Under the pieces are notes generated by a model that was given only the letters and a program-made list of their open reading frames with translations, was not told the DNA's origin and did not search any database. From NCBI GenBank assembly GCA_031296405.1, contig JAVKKH010000007.1, positions 1-64,000 of the forward strand: DNA of 64,000 bases, given 5' to 3'. The translations under genes and the position numbers were made by a program. Position 1 is the stretch's first letter. Every line of letters begins with the position of its first letter. Source of the DNA: Candidatus Tepidifontimicrobium thermophilum (GTDB lineage Bacteria > Sysuimicrobiota > Sysuimicrobiia > Sysuimicrobiales > Sysuimicrobiaceae). Shown here piece by piece: positions 51,109-59,863 of the stretch.

Positions 51109-52484
51109 CTTCTGGCGGCCCGGTGGAAGGGTGTGGGGCTGAGGCGCGGCAGGTCCCGGCCGCGGGCCCAACGCCGCAAAGCGCCTACCGGGACGCGCCG
51201 GACCACGGGTTCCAGCACCCGCGCAGCCACGGAGGCCCAGCGGTACAGGCGCGGACGGCACAGCAGCCAGGCGGCCACACGTGCGGCCCTTCGCTCCCAC
51301 CTGGCTTCCGCCGTCTGGCCGGCCCGCGCCCGCAGGGCCACCAGCATGCCGGGGATGTCGATGCGCACCGGGCACACGTCCCTGCACGCCCCGCACAGGC
51401 TCGACGCGAAGGGTAGGTCCACTAGCCCCCGGCCGCCGGTGAGCGCGGGGGTCAGCACCGCGCCGATAGGCCCCGAGTACACGGAGCCGTACGCGTGTCC
51501 GCCAGCCCGTTCGTACACCGGGCAGACGTTGAGGCAGGCGCTGCAGCGCACACACTGCAGGGCCTCCCGCAGCTCCGGGTCCGCCAGCACCCGGCTCCGC
51601 CCGTTGTCCACCAGCACCAAGTGGAAGGCGTCCGGCCCGTCCCGTTCCCCAGGCCCCCGCGGCCCCGTCAGCAACGACACGTACGCGGAAAGCCGCTGTC
51701 CGGTGGCGCTGCGGACCAGCAGGGGCAGGAACACCGCCAGGTCCGCCAGGCGGGGGAGGACCTTCTCGATCCCCGCCACCGCCACGTGGACCCGCGGAAG
51801 GCTGGTGACCATGCGGGCGTTGCCCTCGTTCTCCACCAGCACCACGGTACCGGTCTCCGCCACCAGGAAGTTGGCGCCCGTGATCCCCACGTCCGCCTGC
51901 AGGAACGCCTGGCGCAGGTGGGCGCGGGCCGCTGCGGTGAGGACCGGGACAGGGGCGTCCGCTGGGGTGCCCAGGTGGCGGCGGAACAGCTCGGCCACGT
52001 CCTCCCGCCGTTTGTGGATGATGGGCGCGATCAGGTGTGACGGGCGGTCGCCGCTGATCTGGACCACGAACTCACCCAGGTCCGTCTCCACAGGCTCGAT
52101 CCCGGCCTCCAGCAGGGCCCGGTTGAGCTCCACCTCCTCGGTGACCATGGACTTGCTCTTGACCACCCGCCGGGCTCCCGCCTCGCGGCAGATCCGCACC
52201 ACGCAGGCCGCCGCCTCCTCCGCGTCCCGGGCCCAGTGCACGTGTCCGCCTCGGGCGCGGACGGCTGCCTCCAGCTGCTCGAGGTACCGGTCCAGGTTTG
52301 CCAGGGTGTGCTCCTTGATGCGCTTGGCCCGGTCCCGCAGCACGTCGAAGTGGGGCAGTTCCGCGGTCACCTGCACCCGGCGGACGGCGAGGTTGTCGGT
52401 CACCCTCCGGATGGCCTCCCGCAACGCGGGATCCAGCACCGCGCGGGCGCTCGCTTCCCGGAAGCCGGCCGCGCTCGGGCTCAC
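51105..52484 (-). CDS. lutB: LutB-like iron-sulfur oxidoreductase
   Basis: Fused LUD plus ferredoxin protein (459 aa). The N-terminal LUD domain includes GITGANFLVAETGTVVLVEN and VKSKSMVTEE. Two 4Fe4S motifs follow: CVRCSACLNVCPVY and CGACRDVCPV. C-terminal helices end in an Arg-rich tail. GTG 52484 overlaps the lutA stop (GTGA), which excludes the much longer upstream frame. Core electron-transfer subunit for L-lactate to pyruvate oxidation. Confidence 0.94.
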   Translation of the reverse strand: MSPSAAGFREASARAVLDPALREAIRRVTDNLAVRRVQVTAELPHFDVLRDRAKRIKEHTLANLDRYLEQLEAAVRARGGHVHWARDAEEAAACVVRICREAGARRVVKSKSMVTEEVELNRALLEAGIEPVETDLGEFVVQISGDRPSHLIAPIIHKRREDVAELFRRHLGTPADAPVPVLTAAARAHLRQAFLQADVGITGANFLVAETGTVVLVENEGNARMVTSLPRVHVAVAGIEKVLPRLADLAVFLPLLVRSATGQRLSAYVSLLTGPRGPGERDGPDAFHLVLVDNGRSRVLADPELREALQCVRCSACLNVCPVYERAGGHAYGSVYSGPIGAVLTPALTGGRGLVDLPFASSLCGACRDVCPVRIDIPGMLVALRARAGQTAEARWERRAARVAAWLLCRPRLYRWASVAARVLEPVVRRVPVGALRRWARGRDLPRLSPTPFHRAARR

Positions 52485-53212
52485 GACCCGCCCAGTACCT
52501 CCGCCAGGTGCAGACACCGCAGCCGGACTCCCTTCCGGCTCAGCCCACCCGCCAGGTGCAGCAGGCAGCCCAGGTCGGTGGACACCAGCACCTCCGCTGT
52601 GGTGGCGCTGACGTCCTGCAGTTTGTCCCGGAGCATGGCCTCGGACACCTCCGGAAACTTGACGGAGAAGACCCCTCCGAACCCGCAGCACGCTTCCGGG
52701 TGGGCCAGGTCCACGAGCTCCAGACCCGCCACCCGCCGCAGGACAGCCCGCGCGCAGTCTGCGGCGCCGAGGCTCCTCAGCTGGTGGCAGGAGGCGTGAA
52801 GGGCCACGCGGTGAGGGAAACGGGCGCCGACGTCCTCCACCCCCAGCACCCGGACCAGGAACTCCGACAGCTCGTAGGTGCGCTGGGCCACGGCCCGCGC
52901 ACGCCCCTCCCAAGGGCTTCCGGCCAACACCCGCGGGTAGAACTCCCGCACGGTGGCCACGCAGGATCCCGAGGGAGCCACCACCGCGTCGAAGGGCTCG
53001 AACGTCTCCACCCACCGCCGGGCGAGCCGGGCCGCCTGGTCCGGGAAGCCGTCGTTCAGCAGGGGCTGGCCGCAGCAGGTCTGCCCCCCGGGGACTTCCG
53101 CGCGCAGCCCCACGCGCTCCAGCACCTGCAGCGTGCCCCGGGCGACGCTGGGTGCGAACTGGTCCACCAGGCACGTGACGAAAAGGGCCACGCGGTGCGG
53201 GCGGTCAGGCAT
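52481..53212 (-). CDS. lutA: LutA-like (Fe)-S oxidoreductase with CCG domains
   Basis: Protein of 243 aa with two cysteine-rich CCG-type repeats (QTCCGQPLLNDG and EACCGFGGVFSVKFPEVSEA), typical of LutA/GlpC-like non-cubane cluster subunits. ATG 53212 has only a weak ribosome site; upstream residues in the same frame are not conserved in character. First gene of lutABC, 76 bases after the molybdenum hydroxylase gene. Confidence 0.92.
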   Translation of the reverse strand: MPDRPHRVALFVTCLVDQFAPSVARGTLQVLERVGLRAEVPGGQTCCGQPLLNDGFPDQAARLARRWVETFEPFDAVVAPSGSCVATVREFYPRVLAGSPWEGRARAVAQRTYELSEFLVRVLGVEDVGARFPHRVALHASCHQLRSLGAADCARAVLRRVAGLELVDLAHPEACCGFGGVFSVKFPEVSEAMLRDKLQDVSATTAEVLVSTDLGCLLHLAGGLSRKGVRLRCLHLAEVLGGS

Positions 53213-53288
53213 CCCAGGGGAGGTTACGCGCTCCGGGCCCCAGGGTCCTGCGCCCGGCGCTGCCAGAGGGCCTGTGGATCGGACGTCG

Positions 53289-55604
53289 CTACCGTCCCGC
53301 CCGCAGGGCGCGCCACACCCGCTCTGCGGTGAAGGGGAAGTCCAGGTGCCGCACCCCGAAGGGCTCCAGGGCGTCCAGCACCGCGTTGGCGATGGCGGGC
53401 GGTGCGCCGATGGTCCCCGCCTCACCCAGACCCTTCGCTCCCAGCGGGTTCAGGGGAGAGGGTGTCTCCAGGAACTCGCTGACGAGGGGAGGCGCGTGCA
53501 CCGCCCGCGGGAGCCCGTACTCCGCCAGGCTGGACGCCAGGGGCTGTCCCTGGTCGTCGTACTCGAAGGCCTCGGTGAACGCCTGTCCCAGCGCCTGCAC
53601 CACGCTGCCCGAAATCTGGCCTTCCGCCAGGAGGGGGTTGACGATGCGGCCCGCGTCGTCCACCGCCACCAGCTTTAAAACCTTCACTTCCCCCGTCTCC
53701 GGGTCCACCTCCACCACCGCGCCGTACGCGCCGTAGGGGAACACCGGACGCGGGATGGCGAAGTACCCCACCGCCTCCAGGCCCATCTCCAGATCCGGCG
53801 GCAAGCGGTGCGGCTGGTAGGCCGCGGAGGCCACGTCGCGCCAGGAGACTACGCGCTCGGGCACCCCCCGAACCCAGATCCGACCGTCCTGCCAGTCCAG
53901 GTCGTCGGGAGAAGCCTCCAGCAGGTGCGCGGCGATAAGCTTGGCCTTCGCCCGGATTTTCTCCGCGGCCACCACGATGGCGGAGCCTCCCAGGGTGGTG
54001 GACCGGCTCCCGAACGTGCCGATGCTGCGGCCCAGCAGGTTCGTATCGCCGTACTGCACCAGGACGTCGTCCGGGTGCACCTGTAACAGGTCCGCGGCGA
54101 TCTGCGCGAAGGAGGTCTCGTGGCCCTGCCCGTGGGGCACGGAGCCCGTGCGGACCACCACCCGGCCCGTGGGCTCCACCACCACCGCGGCGCTCTCCCA
54201 GAGCTGGCTCGCGGCCCGCTCCACGTAGAACGCCACCCCCACTCCCACGAGCCGGCCGTTGGCCCGGGCGCGCTCCTGCTCCTCCCGCCAGCGGTCGTAC
54301 TCCAGCAGCTCCCGCAGCCTTTCCAGGGCCCGCGGGTAGTCGCCGGAGTCGTAGACGAATCCCAGGGGGTTGCGGTACGGGAACGCGTCGGGTCGGACCA
54401 GGTGCCGCATCCGGAATGCCACGGGGTCCTCGTGGAGCTCCCGGGCCACCAGTTCCGCCATCCGCTCCACCAGGTAAGCGGCCTCGGGCCTTCCGGCACC
54501 CCGGTACGGACCCGTGGGCACCTTGTTGGTGGCCACGCCCAGCAAGACCACGTGCGCGTGCGGGATGGCGTACGCGCCCGTCATGAGCATGGCGGTGTTC
54601 ACGGGCGGGACGGGCGTGGAGGGATACAAGTAGGCACCCGCGTCCGCCAGTAGACGGGCCCGCAGCGCCACCATCCGGTTTCCCCGGACGGCCACCTCTA
54701 CCTCCGCGACCATTCCTCGCCCCTGGTAGCTGGCCAGAAGGTTCTCCCGGCGATCCTCCACCCACTTGACCGGGCAGCCCAGCACCAGGGCCGCCCAGGC
54801 GGCCAGCACGGTCTCCGGAGAGACCCCGAACTTGCTCCCGAAAGCCCCTCCCACGTCGGGCACGATGAAGCGGATGCGCTCCTCCGGCCGCCGCAGGATG
54901 CGGCTCAACTGCTCGCGCGGCCGGTGGGTGCCCTGGGCGGACGCCCACACCGTCAGCAGGTCGGATCCCGGCTCGTAGACGGCGACCGCGCCCCGGGTCT
55001 CCATGGGTACCGCGGCCAAGCGGGGAATCCGGAACTTCTGGCGCACCACCCGGTCCGCACGGGCGAACTCGCCGTCCGGGTCTCCTCCCTTGCCTTCCCA
55101 CCGGAACAGGACGTTGTCCGGAAGCTGCTCGTGCAGCCGCACCGCCCCCGCCAGCGACTCCTCGGGATCCACCACGGCGGGTAAGGGATCGTAGTCCACC
55201 TCCACCACGGCTGCCGCGTCCTCCGCGGCCGCGCGCGTCTCTGCCACCACTGCGGCCACGGGTTCGCCCACGTAGCGGACCCGGTCGGTGGCGAGGACGG
55301 GGTGGGGGACCTGTTCCACCCGCGTGCCTTCCACTCCGGCCAGCGCGTACTGCCCGAGCCTGCCCGCTAGGTCCCGGCCGGTGAACACCGCCACCACGCC
55401 GGGTGTCGCCCGTGCCGCCTCCACCCGGACCCCGAGGACCCGGGCGTGGGCGTAGGGACTGCGCACCACCACCAGGTGCAGCATTCCGGGCAGCTTCAGG
55501 TCGTCCACGTACCGCGCCTGGCCCCGCAGGAAGCGGCCGTCTTCCTTGCGCCTCAGGGGACGGCCGACCCACCCTCCCGCAGGCGGAGCGTGCTCAACCC
55601 TCAC
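53289..55604 (-). CDS. Molybdenum hydroxylase large subunit (xanthine/aldehyde dehydrogenase type)
   Basis: Molybdopterin-cytosine-dinucleotide subunit (771 aa). The N-terminal a/b hammerhead domain (WVGRPLRRKEDGRFLRGQARY) is followed by cofactor-binding blocks: VPDVGGAFGSKFGVSPE, VPTGPYRGAGRPEAAYLVER, VPHGQGHETSFAQIAADLL, and the catalytic Glu in KGLGEAGTIGAPPAIANAV. It lacks the AYxCSFR loop of true carbon monoxide dehydrogenase, so it is a CoxL-like hydroxylase of unknown substrate. GTG 55604 follows AGGAGG. No FAD (CoxM) or 2Fe2S (CoxS) subunit genes lie beside it. Confidence 0.9.
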   Translation of the reverse strand: MRVEHAPPAGGWVGRPLRRKEDGRFLRGQARYVDDLKLPGMLHLVVVRSPYAHARVLGVRVEAARATPGVVAVFTGRDLAGRLGQYALAGVEGTRVEQVPHPVLATDRVRYVGEPVAAVVAETRAAAEDAAAVVEVDYDPLPAVVDPEESLAGAVRLHEQLPDNVLFRWEGKGGDPDGEFARADRVVRQKFRIPRLAAVPMETRGAVAVYEPGSDLLTVWASAQGTHRPREQLSRILRRPEERIRFIVPDVGGAFGSKFGVSPETVLAAWAALVLGCPVKWVEDRRENLLASYQGRGMVAEVEVAVRGNRMVALRARLLADAGAYLYPSTPVPPVNTAMLMTGAYAIPHAHVVLLGVATNKVPTGPYRGAGRPEAAYLVERMAELVARELHEDPVAFRMRHLVRPDAFPYRNPLGFVYDSGDYPRALERLRELLEYDRWREEQERARANGRLVGVGVAFYVERAASQLWESAAVVVEPTGRVVVRTGSVPHGQGHETSFAQIAADLLQVHPDDVLVQYGDTNLLGRSIGTFGSRSTTLGGSAIVVAAEKIRAKAKLIAAHLLEASPDDLDWQDGRIWVRGVPERVVSWRDVASAAYQPHRLPPDLEMGLEAVGYFAIPRPVFPYGAYGAVVEVDPETGEVKVLKLVAVDDAGRIVNPLLAEGQISGSVVQALGQAFTEAFEYDDQGQPLASSLAEYGLPRAVHAPPLVSEFLETPSPLNPLGAKGLGEAGTIGAPPAIANAVLDALEPFGVRHLDFPFTAERVWRALRAGR

Positions 55605-55676
55605 AGACTCGACCTCCTCACCTCGCGCGAACTCCCGAGCACACGCACCAGTATACGCCGGAGCCCCGGGGTCGCC

Positions 55677-56132
55677 TCAGCCGCGCCACGTGCAGGCCGG
55701 GCCCAGGAACACCGTCTCGTGCCGTCCCTGGGAGAAGTACTCCAGGAATGTGAGCTCGGAGTCCGGGTCCGCCAGGAGCTGGTGGATGTCTCCCTCCGCC
55801 ACCCACACCACCGAGCCCGCGCGCAGGGGGAATTCGGCGTCCCCGATGCGGATGCGGCCGCGGCCGGCCAGTACGAGGAAGAAGTGTTCGGTTCCCCTGT
55901 GGAGGTGTACGGGGGAGGCCGAGCCAGGGGCCACGGTCACCACGTCCACCAGCAGGGAGCTGCCCGTGTTGGTGTGGTTGAGCAGGACACGCTTTCTCCG
56001 CCCGTCGTGCACGGATACGAGCTCAGGGACCTCCTCCAGGTGGAACACCTTGGAACCCGGACCCCGGCCCACCACCTGCTCGGCGTCCGCCAGCGCCTCG
56101 TGGGGCACGGCGGCCCGCTGGGTCTCCGCCAT
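55677..56132 (-). CDS. Cupin-domain protein
   Basis: Cupin of 151 aa, unrelated in detail to the three others in the window. Motif 1 is VHLHRGTEHFFLVLAGRGR (ligands His, His, Glu, with the fourth His) and motif 2 ends at EGDIHQLLA. ATG 56132 follows AAAGGAGG. Lies 26 bases after the NitT/TauT-type receptor gene, so probably the last gene of that unit. Function unknown. Confidence 0.82.
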   Translation of the reverse strand: MAETQRAAVPHEALADAEQVVGRGPGSKVFHLEEVPELVSVHDGRRKRVLLNHTNTGSSLLVDVVTVAPGSASPVHLHRGTEHFFLVLAGRGRIRIGDAEFPLRAGSVVWVAEGDIHQLLADPDSELTFLEYFSQGRHETVFLGPACTWRG

Positions 56133-56158
56133 CGCTACGGCCTCCTTTCCGTCCGTCC

Positions 56159-57193
56159 CTAGTGCCAGCGGGGATCTCCGGACCACTTGCCCAGCTTTGT
56201 GAGACAGGCCCGCGTGAACCCCCACTCCACCGCCCGCTCGTAGGTGGGCCGCTCCGCCGCCGAAATGTTGCCGATCTGCACCTCGGTCTCAATCCCGTCC
56301 TCCACCAACTCCTTGTGCAACGCCTCGTTGACGGGCCAGATGCCCCGCCGGGCGAGTTCGTCGTAGGTCCGAGCCACGATCCCCGGGCTGAACTTCGTGT
56401 ACTTCACCCCGATCTCGATGGTGCGGGCTCGGTTCTGGTACATGAACCGCTGAGCCTCGATGAGTGCGCAGACCGCGTTCTGCAGCAGCTGCGGTTCTGT
56501 GCGGATCACGTCGCCGGTGGTGATGTATGCGGCGTACCAGCCCCGGGGGAGCACCTCCCAGAGCCGTGCCAGGATCCGGAGGGACGGGCTCTGGCCCAGG
56601 GCCTCGTAGGCTTGGTCCAAGTGCATGATGATGGCGTCGATCTGCCCTCCCAGGAGGGCCGGGATCCTCGCCGCGGTGGCCACGGGCACGTACTGGACGT
56701 CCCGGGGTGTGAGCCCGCAGCTCCGGAGGACCGCGCGGGTCATGACCTCCGGGTACGCTCCCACGCCTCCGGGCGTTCCGATCTTCTTGCCCCGCAGCTC
56801 CTCACACCGGCGCACCTCCGGGCGCGCCACCATCACCACGGGGTGCGGCAGGGCGTAGCTGTACACCGCCTTCAGATCCGCACCCCGTGCGAGAGCTGCC
56901 ACGAAGGGCGGCACACCCGGAGCAGCTAGGTGGACCTCCCCCCGCGCCCCCAACAGGGCCCGAAGGGCCGCGGGGCCTCCCTCGAAGGTGAAGATCCGCG
57001 CCTCCAGTCCGTACTTCGCAAAGATCCCTGTCTCCTGGGCCACCCACGGAGGCAGGTGGACTACGTTGGGCGGCGTGGTGGGCATGGCGATGCCCAGGAC
57101 TCGTCGCGTCTGGCCCCACGAGAGGGCTGGCCCCCACAACAGAACCAGTCCCACCAGACCTCCGGCAATCCACCGACGGGCCATCCGCTGCAT
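56159..57193 (-). CDS. NitT/TauT-type ABC receptor (SsuA/THI5-like)
   Basis: Periplasmic receptor (344 aa). Signal peptide residues 1-27; the mature region PPNVVHLPPWVAQETGIFAKYGLE is the NMT1/SsuA-like opening, with LRGKKIGTPGGVGAYPEVMT as the conserved ligand-site block. Family ligands include sulfonates, pyrimidine precursors and aromatic acids. ATG 57193 follows AAGGGGG. Directly downstream of its permease and ATPase genes. Confidence 0.88.
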   Translation of the reverse strand: MQRMARRWIAGGLVGLVLLWGPALSWGQTRRVLGIAMPTTPPNVVHLPPWVAQETGIFAKYGLEARIFTFEGGPAALRALLGARGEVHLAAPGVPPFVAALARGADLKAVYSYALPHPVVMVARPEVRRCEELRGKKIGTPGGVGAYPEVMTRAVLRSCGLTPRDVQYVPVATAARIPALLGGQIDAIIMHLDQAYEALGQSPSLRILARLWEVLPRGWYAAYITTGDVIRTEPQLLQNAVCALIEAQRFMYQNRARTIEIGVKYTKFSPGIVARTYDELARRGIWPVNEALHKELVEDGIETEVQIGNISAAERPTYERAVEWGFTRACLTKLGKWSGDPRWH

Positions 57194-57213
57194 CTCCGTC
57201 TACCCCCTTCCGG

Positions 57214-58020
57214 TTATTCCTCCCGCAGCACGTGCATCCAGGGCGCGATCCGGCGCTCCAAGCGCTTCAAAAGTCCCGTCAGCCCCACACCCATCCCCAT
57301 CAGCACCACGATGGGTACGAAAAGACGGTCCGTGCGGAAGGTGTTGGCGTACTGGACGATCATGTAACCCAACCCCGTGATGCTGGTGTAAAACTCCGCC
57401 ACCACCATCCCGACCAGCCCCCGCCCAATGGCCAACCGAATCCCTGCGAGGATGAAGGGTAGGGCGGACGGGAGGATCACGTCCCGCCACGTAGCCCACT
57501 CGGTGGAGCAGAACGCCCGGGCGACCTCCAGGAGTCTGCGGTCCACGCTGCGGACCCCTTGATAGGTGTTGATGAGGATGGGGAACACGCAGAACAGGAA
57601 CACGAGCGCCACCTTGGCCTGCGTCTGGAACCCCAACCACAGAACGAGGATGGGGATGAGGGCGACGGTTGGCGTGGCGTACAGGGCGCTGATGTACGGG
57701 TCGGTGACGTGTTCCAGGAGCGGCCAACGGGCAACGGCGACTCCCAGGGGGATCCCCGCCGCGACCGCCAGCAGCAGGCCCAGGGACAAGACCACGAGAC
57801 TCGCCTGCAGGTAGAACTGCAACTCCCCCGTCTGGACCAACGCCACCGCGGCCCGGGCGATAGCGGACGGATAGGTGAAGATCGGCGACCCCAGGAGCCG
57901 TCCGTACGCTTCCCACGCGCCCAGCCCCACAGCCACGGAGAGCCACCGGATGGCAGCCGGCGTCATCCGAGGGCGCGTGGGAACCCGTCGCTGCGCCGGT
58001 GCGGCGGCTGCCACCCTCAT
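57214..58020 (-). CDS. NitT/TauT-type ABC permease (SsuC-like)
   Basis: Membrane permease (268 aa), six segments, EAA loop in RRLLEVARAFCSTEWATWRD and the BPD_transp_1 fold. Ends with basic residues. ATG 58020 shares ATGA with the ATPase stop; the longer frame upstream overlaps the ATPase and is rejected. Importer pore for the receptor at 56159. Confidence 0.9.
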   Translation of the reverse strand: MRVAAAAPAQRRVPTRPRMTPAAIRWLSVAVGLGAWEAYGRLLGSPIFTYPSAIARAAVALVQTGELQFYLQASLVVLSLGLLLAVAAGIPLGVAVARWPLLEHVTDPYISALYATPTVALIPILVLWLGFQTQAKVALVFLFCVFPILINTYQGVRSVDRRLLEVARAFCSTEWATWRDVILPSALPFILAGIRLAIGRGLVGMVVAEFYTSITGLGYMIVQYANTFRTDRLFVPIVVLMGMGVGLTGLLKRLERRIAPWMHVLREE

Positions 58021-58781
58021 CGCACCACCTCCGCCTCCGCCCGCAGGAGCTCCCACAGCCGGTGACGCAACTCGTGAAAGCGCGGGAGACCCCGGACACG
58101 GTCGCCGCTTCGCGGCCGCGGGATGTCCACCGACAGCACCTCCCGGACCCGCCCGGGGCGTGAGGACAGAACCACGATGCGGTCCCCGAGGAGGATCGCC
58201 TCGTCGATGCTGTGGGTTACGAACACCACCGTCTTGCGCTGCGTCCGCCACACCCGCAGCAGCTCCTCCTGCATGAACTCCCGGGTCTGAGCGTCCAGGG
58301 CGCCGAAGGGCTCGTCCATGAGCAGGACTTCCGGGTCCACAGCCAGCGCCCGGGCGATCCCGACCCGCTGCTGCATCCCGCCGGAGAGCTGGTAAGGATA
58401 CTTGTGCTCAAATCCCCGCAACCCCATGAGCTCGATGAACTTCGGCACCCGCTCCTGGATCTCGGCTTTGGGGCGGCCCTGCAGTCGCAGGCCGTAGGCC
58501 ACGTTGTCCCACACCGTCTTCCAGGGGAGCAGGCCGAAGTGCTGGAACACCATGGCCACCTCGGGTCGCGGACCGCGGACCTGCTCGCCGTCCACCCACA
58601 CCCTCCCTTCGTCCGGGGGCACCAGGCCCGCGAGGATCCGTAGCAGGGTGGTCTTCCCGCACCCGCTGGGCCCGATCACGCAGAGGAACTCGTTGGGCTG
58701 CACCTGCACCGAGCACGGCCCCAGCGCGCTGACGTCACCGAAACGCTTGGTCACACCCTCCACGACCATCTTCGCGGTCAT
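58017..58781 (-). CDS. NitT/TauT-type ABC ATPase (SsuB-like)
   Basis: ATPase (254 aa): Walker A IGPSGCGKTT, Q-loop VFQHFGLLPWKTV, signature YQLSGGMQQRVGIARA, Walker B VLLMDEPFGALD, H-loop VTHSIDEAILL. ATG 58781 overlaps the alpha/beta hydrolase stop (ATGA), coupling hydrolase and importer synthesis. Confidence 0.93.
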   Translation of the reverse strand: MTAKMVVEGVTKRFGDVSALGPCSVQVQPNEFLCVIGPSGCGKTTLLRILAGLVPPDEGRVWVDGEQVRGPRPEVAMVFQHFGLLPWKTVWDNVAYGLRLQGRPKAEIQERVPKFIELMGLRGFEHKYPYQLSGGMQQRVGIARALAVDPEVLLMDEPFGALDAQTREFMQEELLRVWRTQRKTVVFVTHSIDEAILLGDRIVVLSSRPGRVREVLSVDIPRPRSGDRVRGLPRFHELRHRLWELLRAEAEVVR

Positions 58782-59863
58782 CCCGCGCCTCCGGAGCTCG
58801 CCCCCAGCTGCTCGGCCATCCAGTCCGCCACCAGGGGCCGGTACTTGTAGGGGATGTTGTTGCACACGTGGTTGCCCTCGGGGTACAGCACGAACTCCCC
58901 CCGGGGCGCCTCCCGCGCTACCCGCTCCGCGTCCTGCCAGGGGAACAGGGCGTCCTGCTGCCCGAACACCACCAACAGCGGCTGCTGCAGCCTCGGCAGC
59001 ACCGGCCCCAGGTCCAGCTCCAGGGCCCGACGCCGTGCCTCCGAGTCGTCAGCCGCGCCCGCGTGGTACCGGAACGTCTCCCTCGTCAGGACCGGCAGCC
59101 GCTCCCACGCGGCCCCGAAGTTGTAGGGCCCTCCGATGGCGGCCACCGCCCGGATCCGCGGCTCAAACGCCGCGGCCCGGGGCGCGTAGTAGCCGCCCAG
59201 GCTGACCCCCACCGCCCCCACCCGGTCCAGGTCCAGGTCGAAGTTTGCCGACAGGTGGTCCAGCACCGCCCGCACCGCCGCCTCGTAGTCGGGCCGGATG
59301 CGGGTGTGGAAACCCGTCTCACCCTGGCCAGGGCCGTCCACGGATACCGTGGCCATCCCCCGCACCAGGAAGGTGTTCTCCCAGTGGAAGAACTCCTCTT
59401 TGGTGGAGTCCAGGCCCGGGATCAGCAGCACCACAGGCGGCCGCTGGCGGCCCTGGGGCCTGCGCAGGTTCGCGAACAGCATCGTGTCCTCGAAGGGGAT
59501 CTCCAGACGGCGCGCGGTAGCGTCGAGGTGTCTGTGGGCCGCCCGGAGGGCCTCCACGGACCGCACCGTGGTCTCCCGGTACCGCTGAGGATCCACCGTC
59601 CACACGAACTTCGCGAAGTGGTAGCACAAGGCCGCCCGCACCCACGCCTCGCCCGCGGTGATCCGCCGTCCCCGGGCCTCCGCCTCGCGGGCCAGCTCCG
59701 CGTGGACGTCTCCGGTCCGCACCCACGCCTCCAGCCACTCCTCCCAGCGCGTGATGGAAGCGGTCGCGCGGACGAAGTCGTTGTAGTCCACCCCCTGGGC
59801 GATCATCCGTGGGGCCCAGTTCTGCACCACCGCCTGAACCCTCGTGTCCCCCCGCCCGCTCAC
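58778..59863 (-). CDS. Alpha/beta hydrolase (FrsA / dihydroxypseudooxynicotine hydrolase-like)
   Basis: Serine-type hydrolase (361 aa) with a helical N-terminal cap (residues 1-125, YHFAKFVWTVDPQRYRETT) and a catalytic core. Nucleophile Ser221 in GVSLGGYYAP, Asp304 in FGQQDALFP and His332 in EGNHVC. LLIPGLDSTKEEFFHWE and DGPGQGETGF are typical of the 2,6-dihydroxypseudooxynicotine hydrolase and FrsA-like group, some of which cut C-C bonds. GTG 59863 overlaps the amidohydrolase stop. Substrate probably an aromatic or amide degradation intermediate. Confidence 0.87.
   Translation of the reverse strand: MSGRGDTRVQAVVQNWAPRMIAQGVDYNDFVRATASITRWEEWLEAWVRTGDVHAELAREAEARGRRITAGEAWVRAALCYHFAKFVWTVDPQRYRETTVRSVEALRAAHRHLDATARRLEIPFEDTMLFANLRRPQGRQRPPVVLLIPGLDSTKEEFFHWENTFLVRGMATVSVDGPGQGETGFHTRIRPDYEAAVRAVLDHLSANFDLDLDRVGAVGVSLGGYYAPRAAAFEPRIRAVAAIGGPYNFGAAWERLPVLTRETFRYHAGAADDSEARRRALELDLGPVLPRLQQPLLVVFGQQDALFPWQDAERVAREAPRGEFVLYPEGNHVCNNIPYKYRPLVADWMAEQLGASSGGAG

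Noticed and set aside
53289-55604. Aerobic carbon monoxide dehydrogenase large subunit
   Set aside because: The diagnostic AYxCSFR loop is absent (VPTGPYRGAGRPE instead) and no coxM/coxS genes are adjacent.
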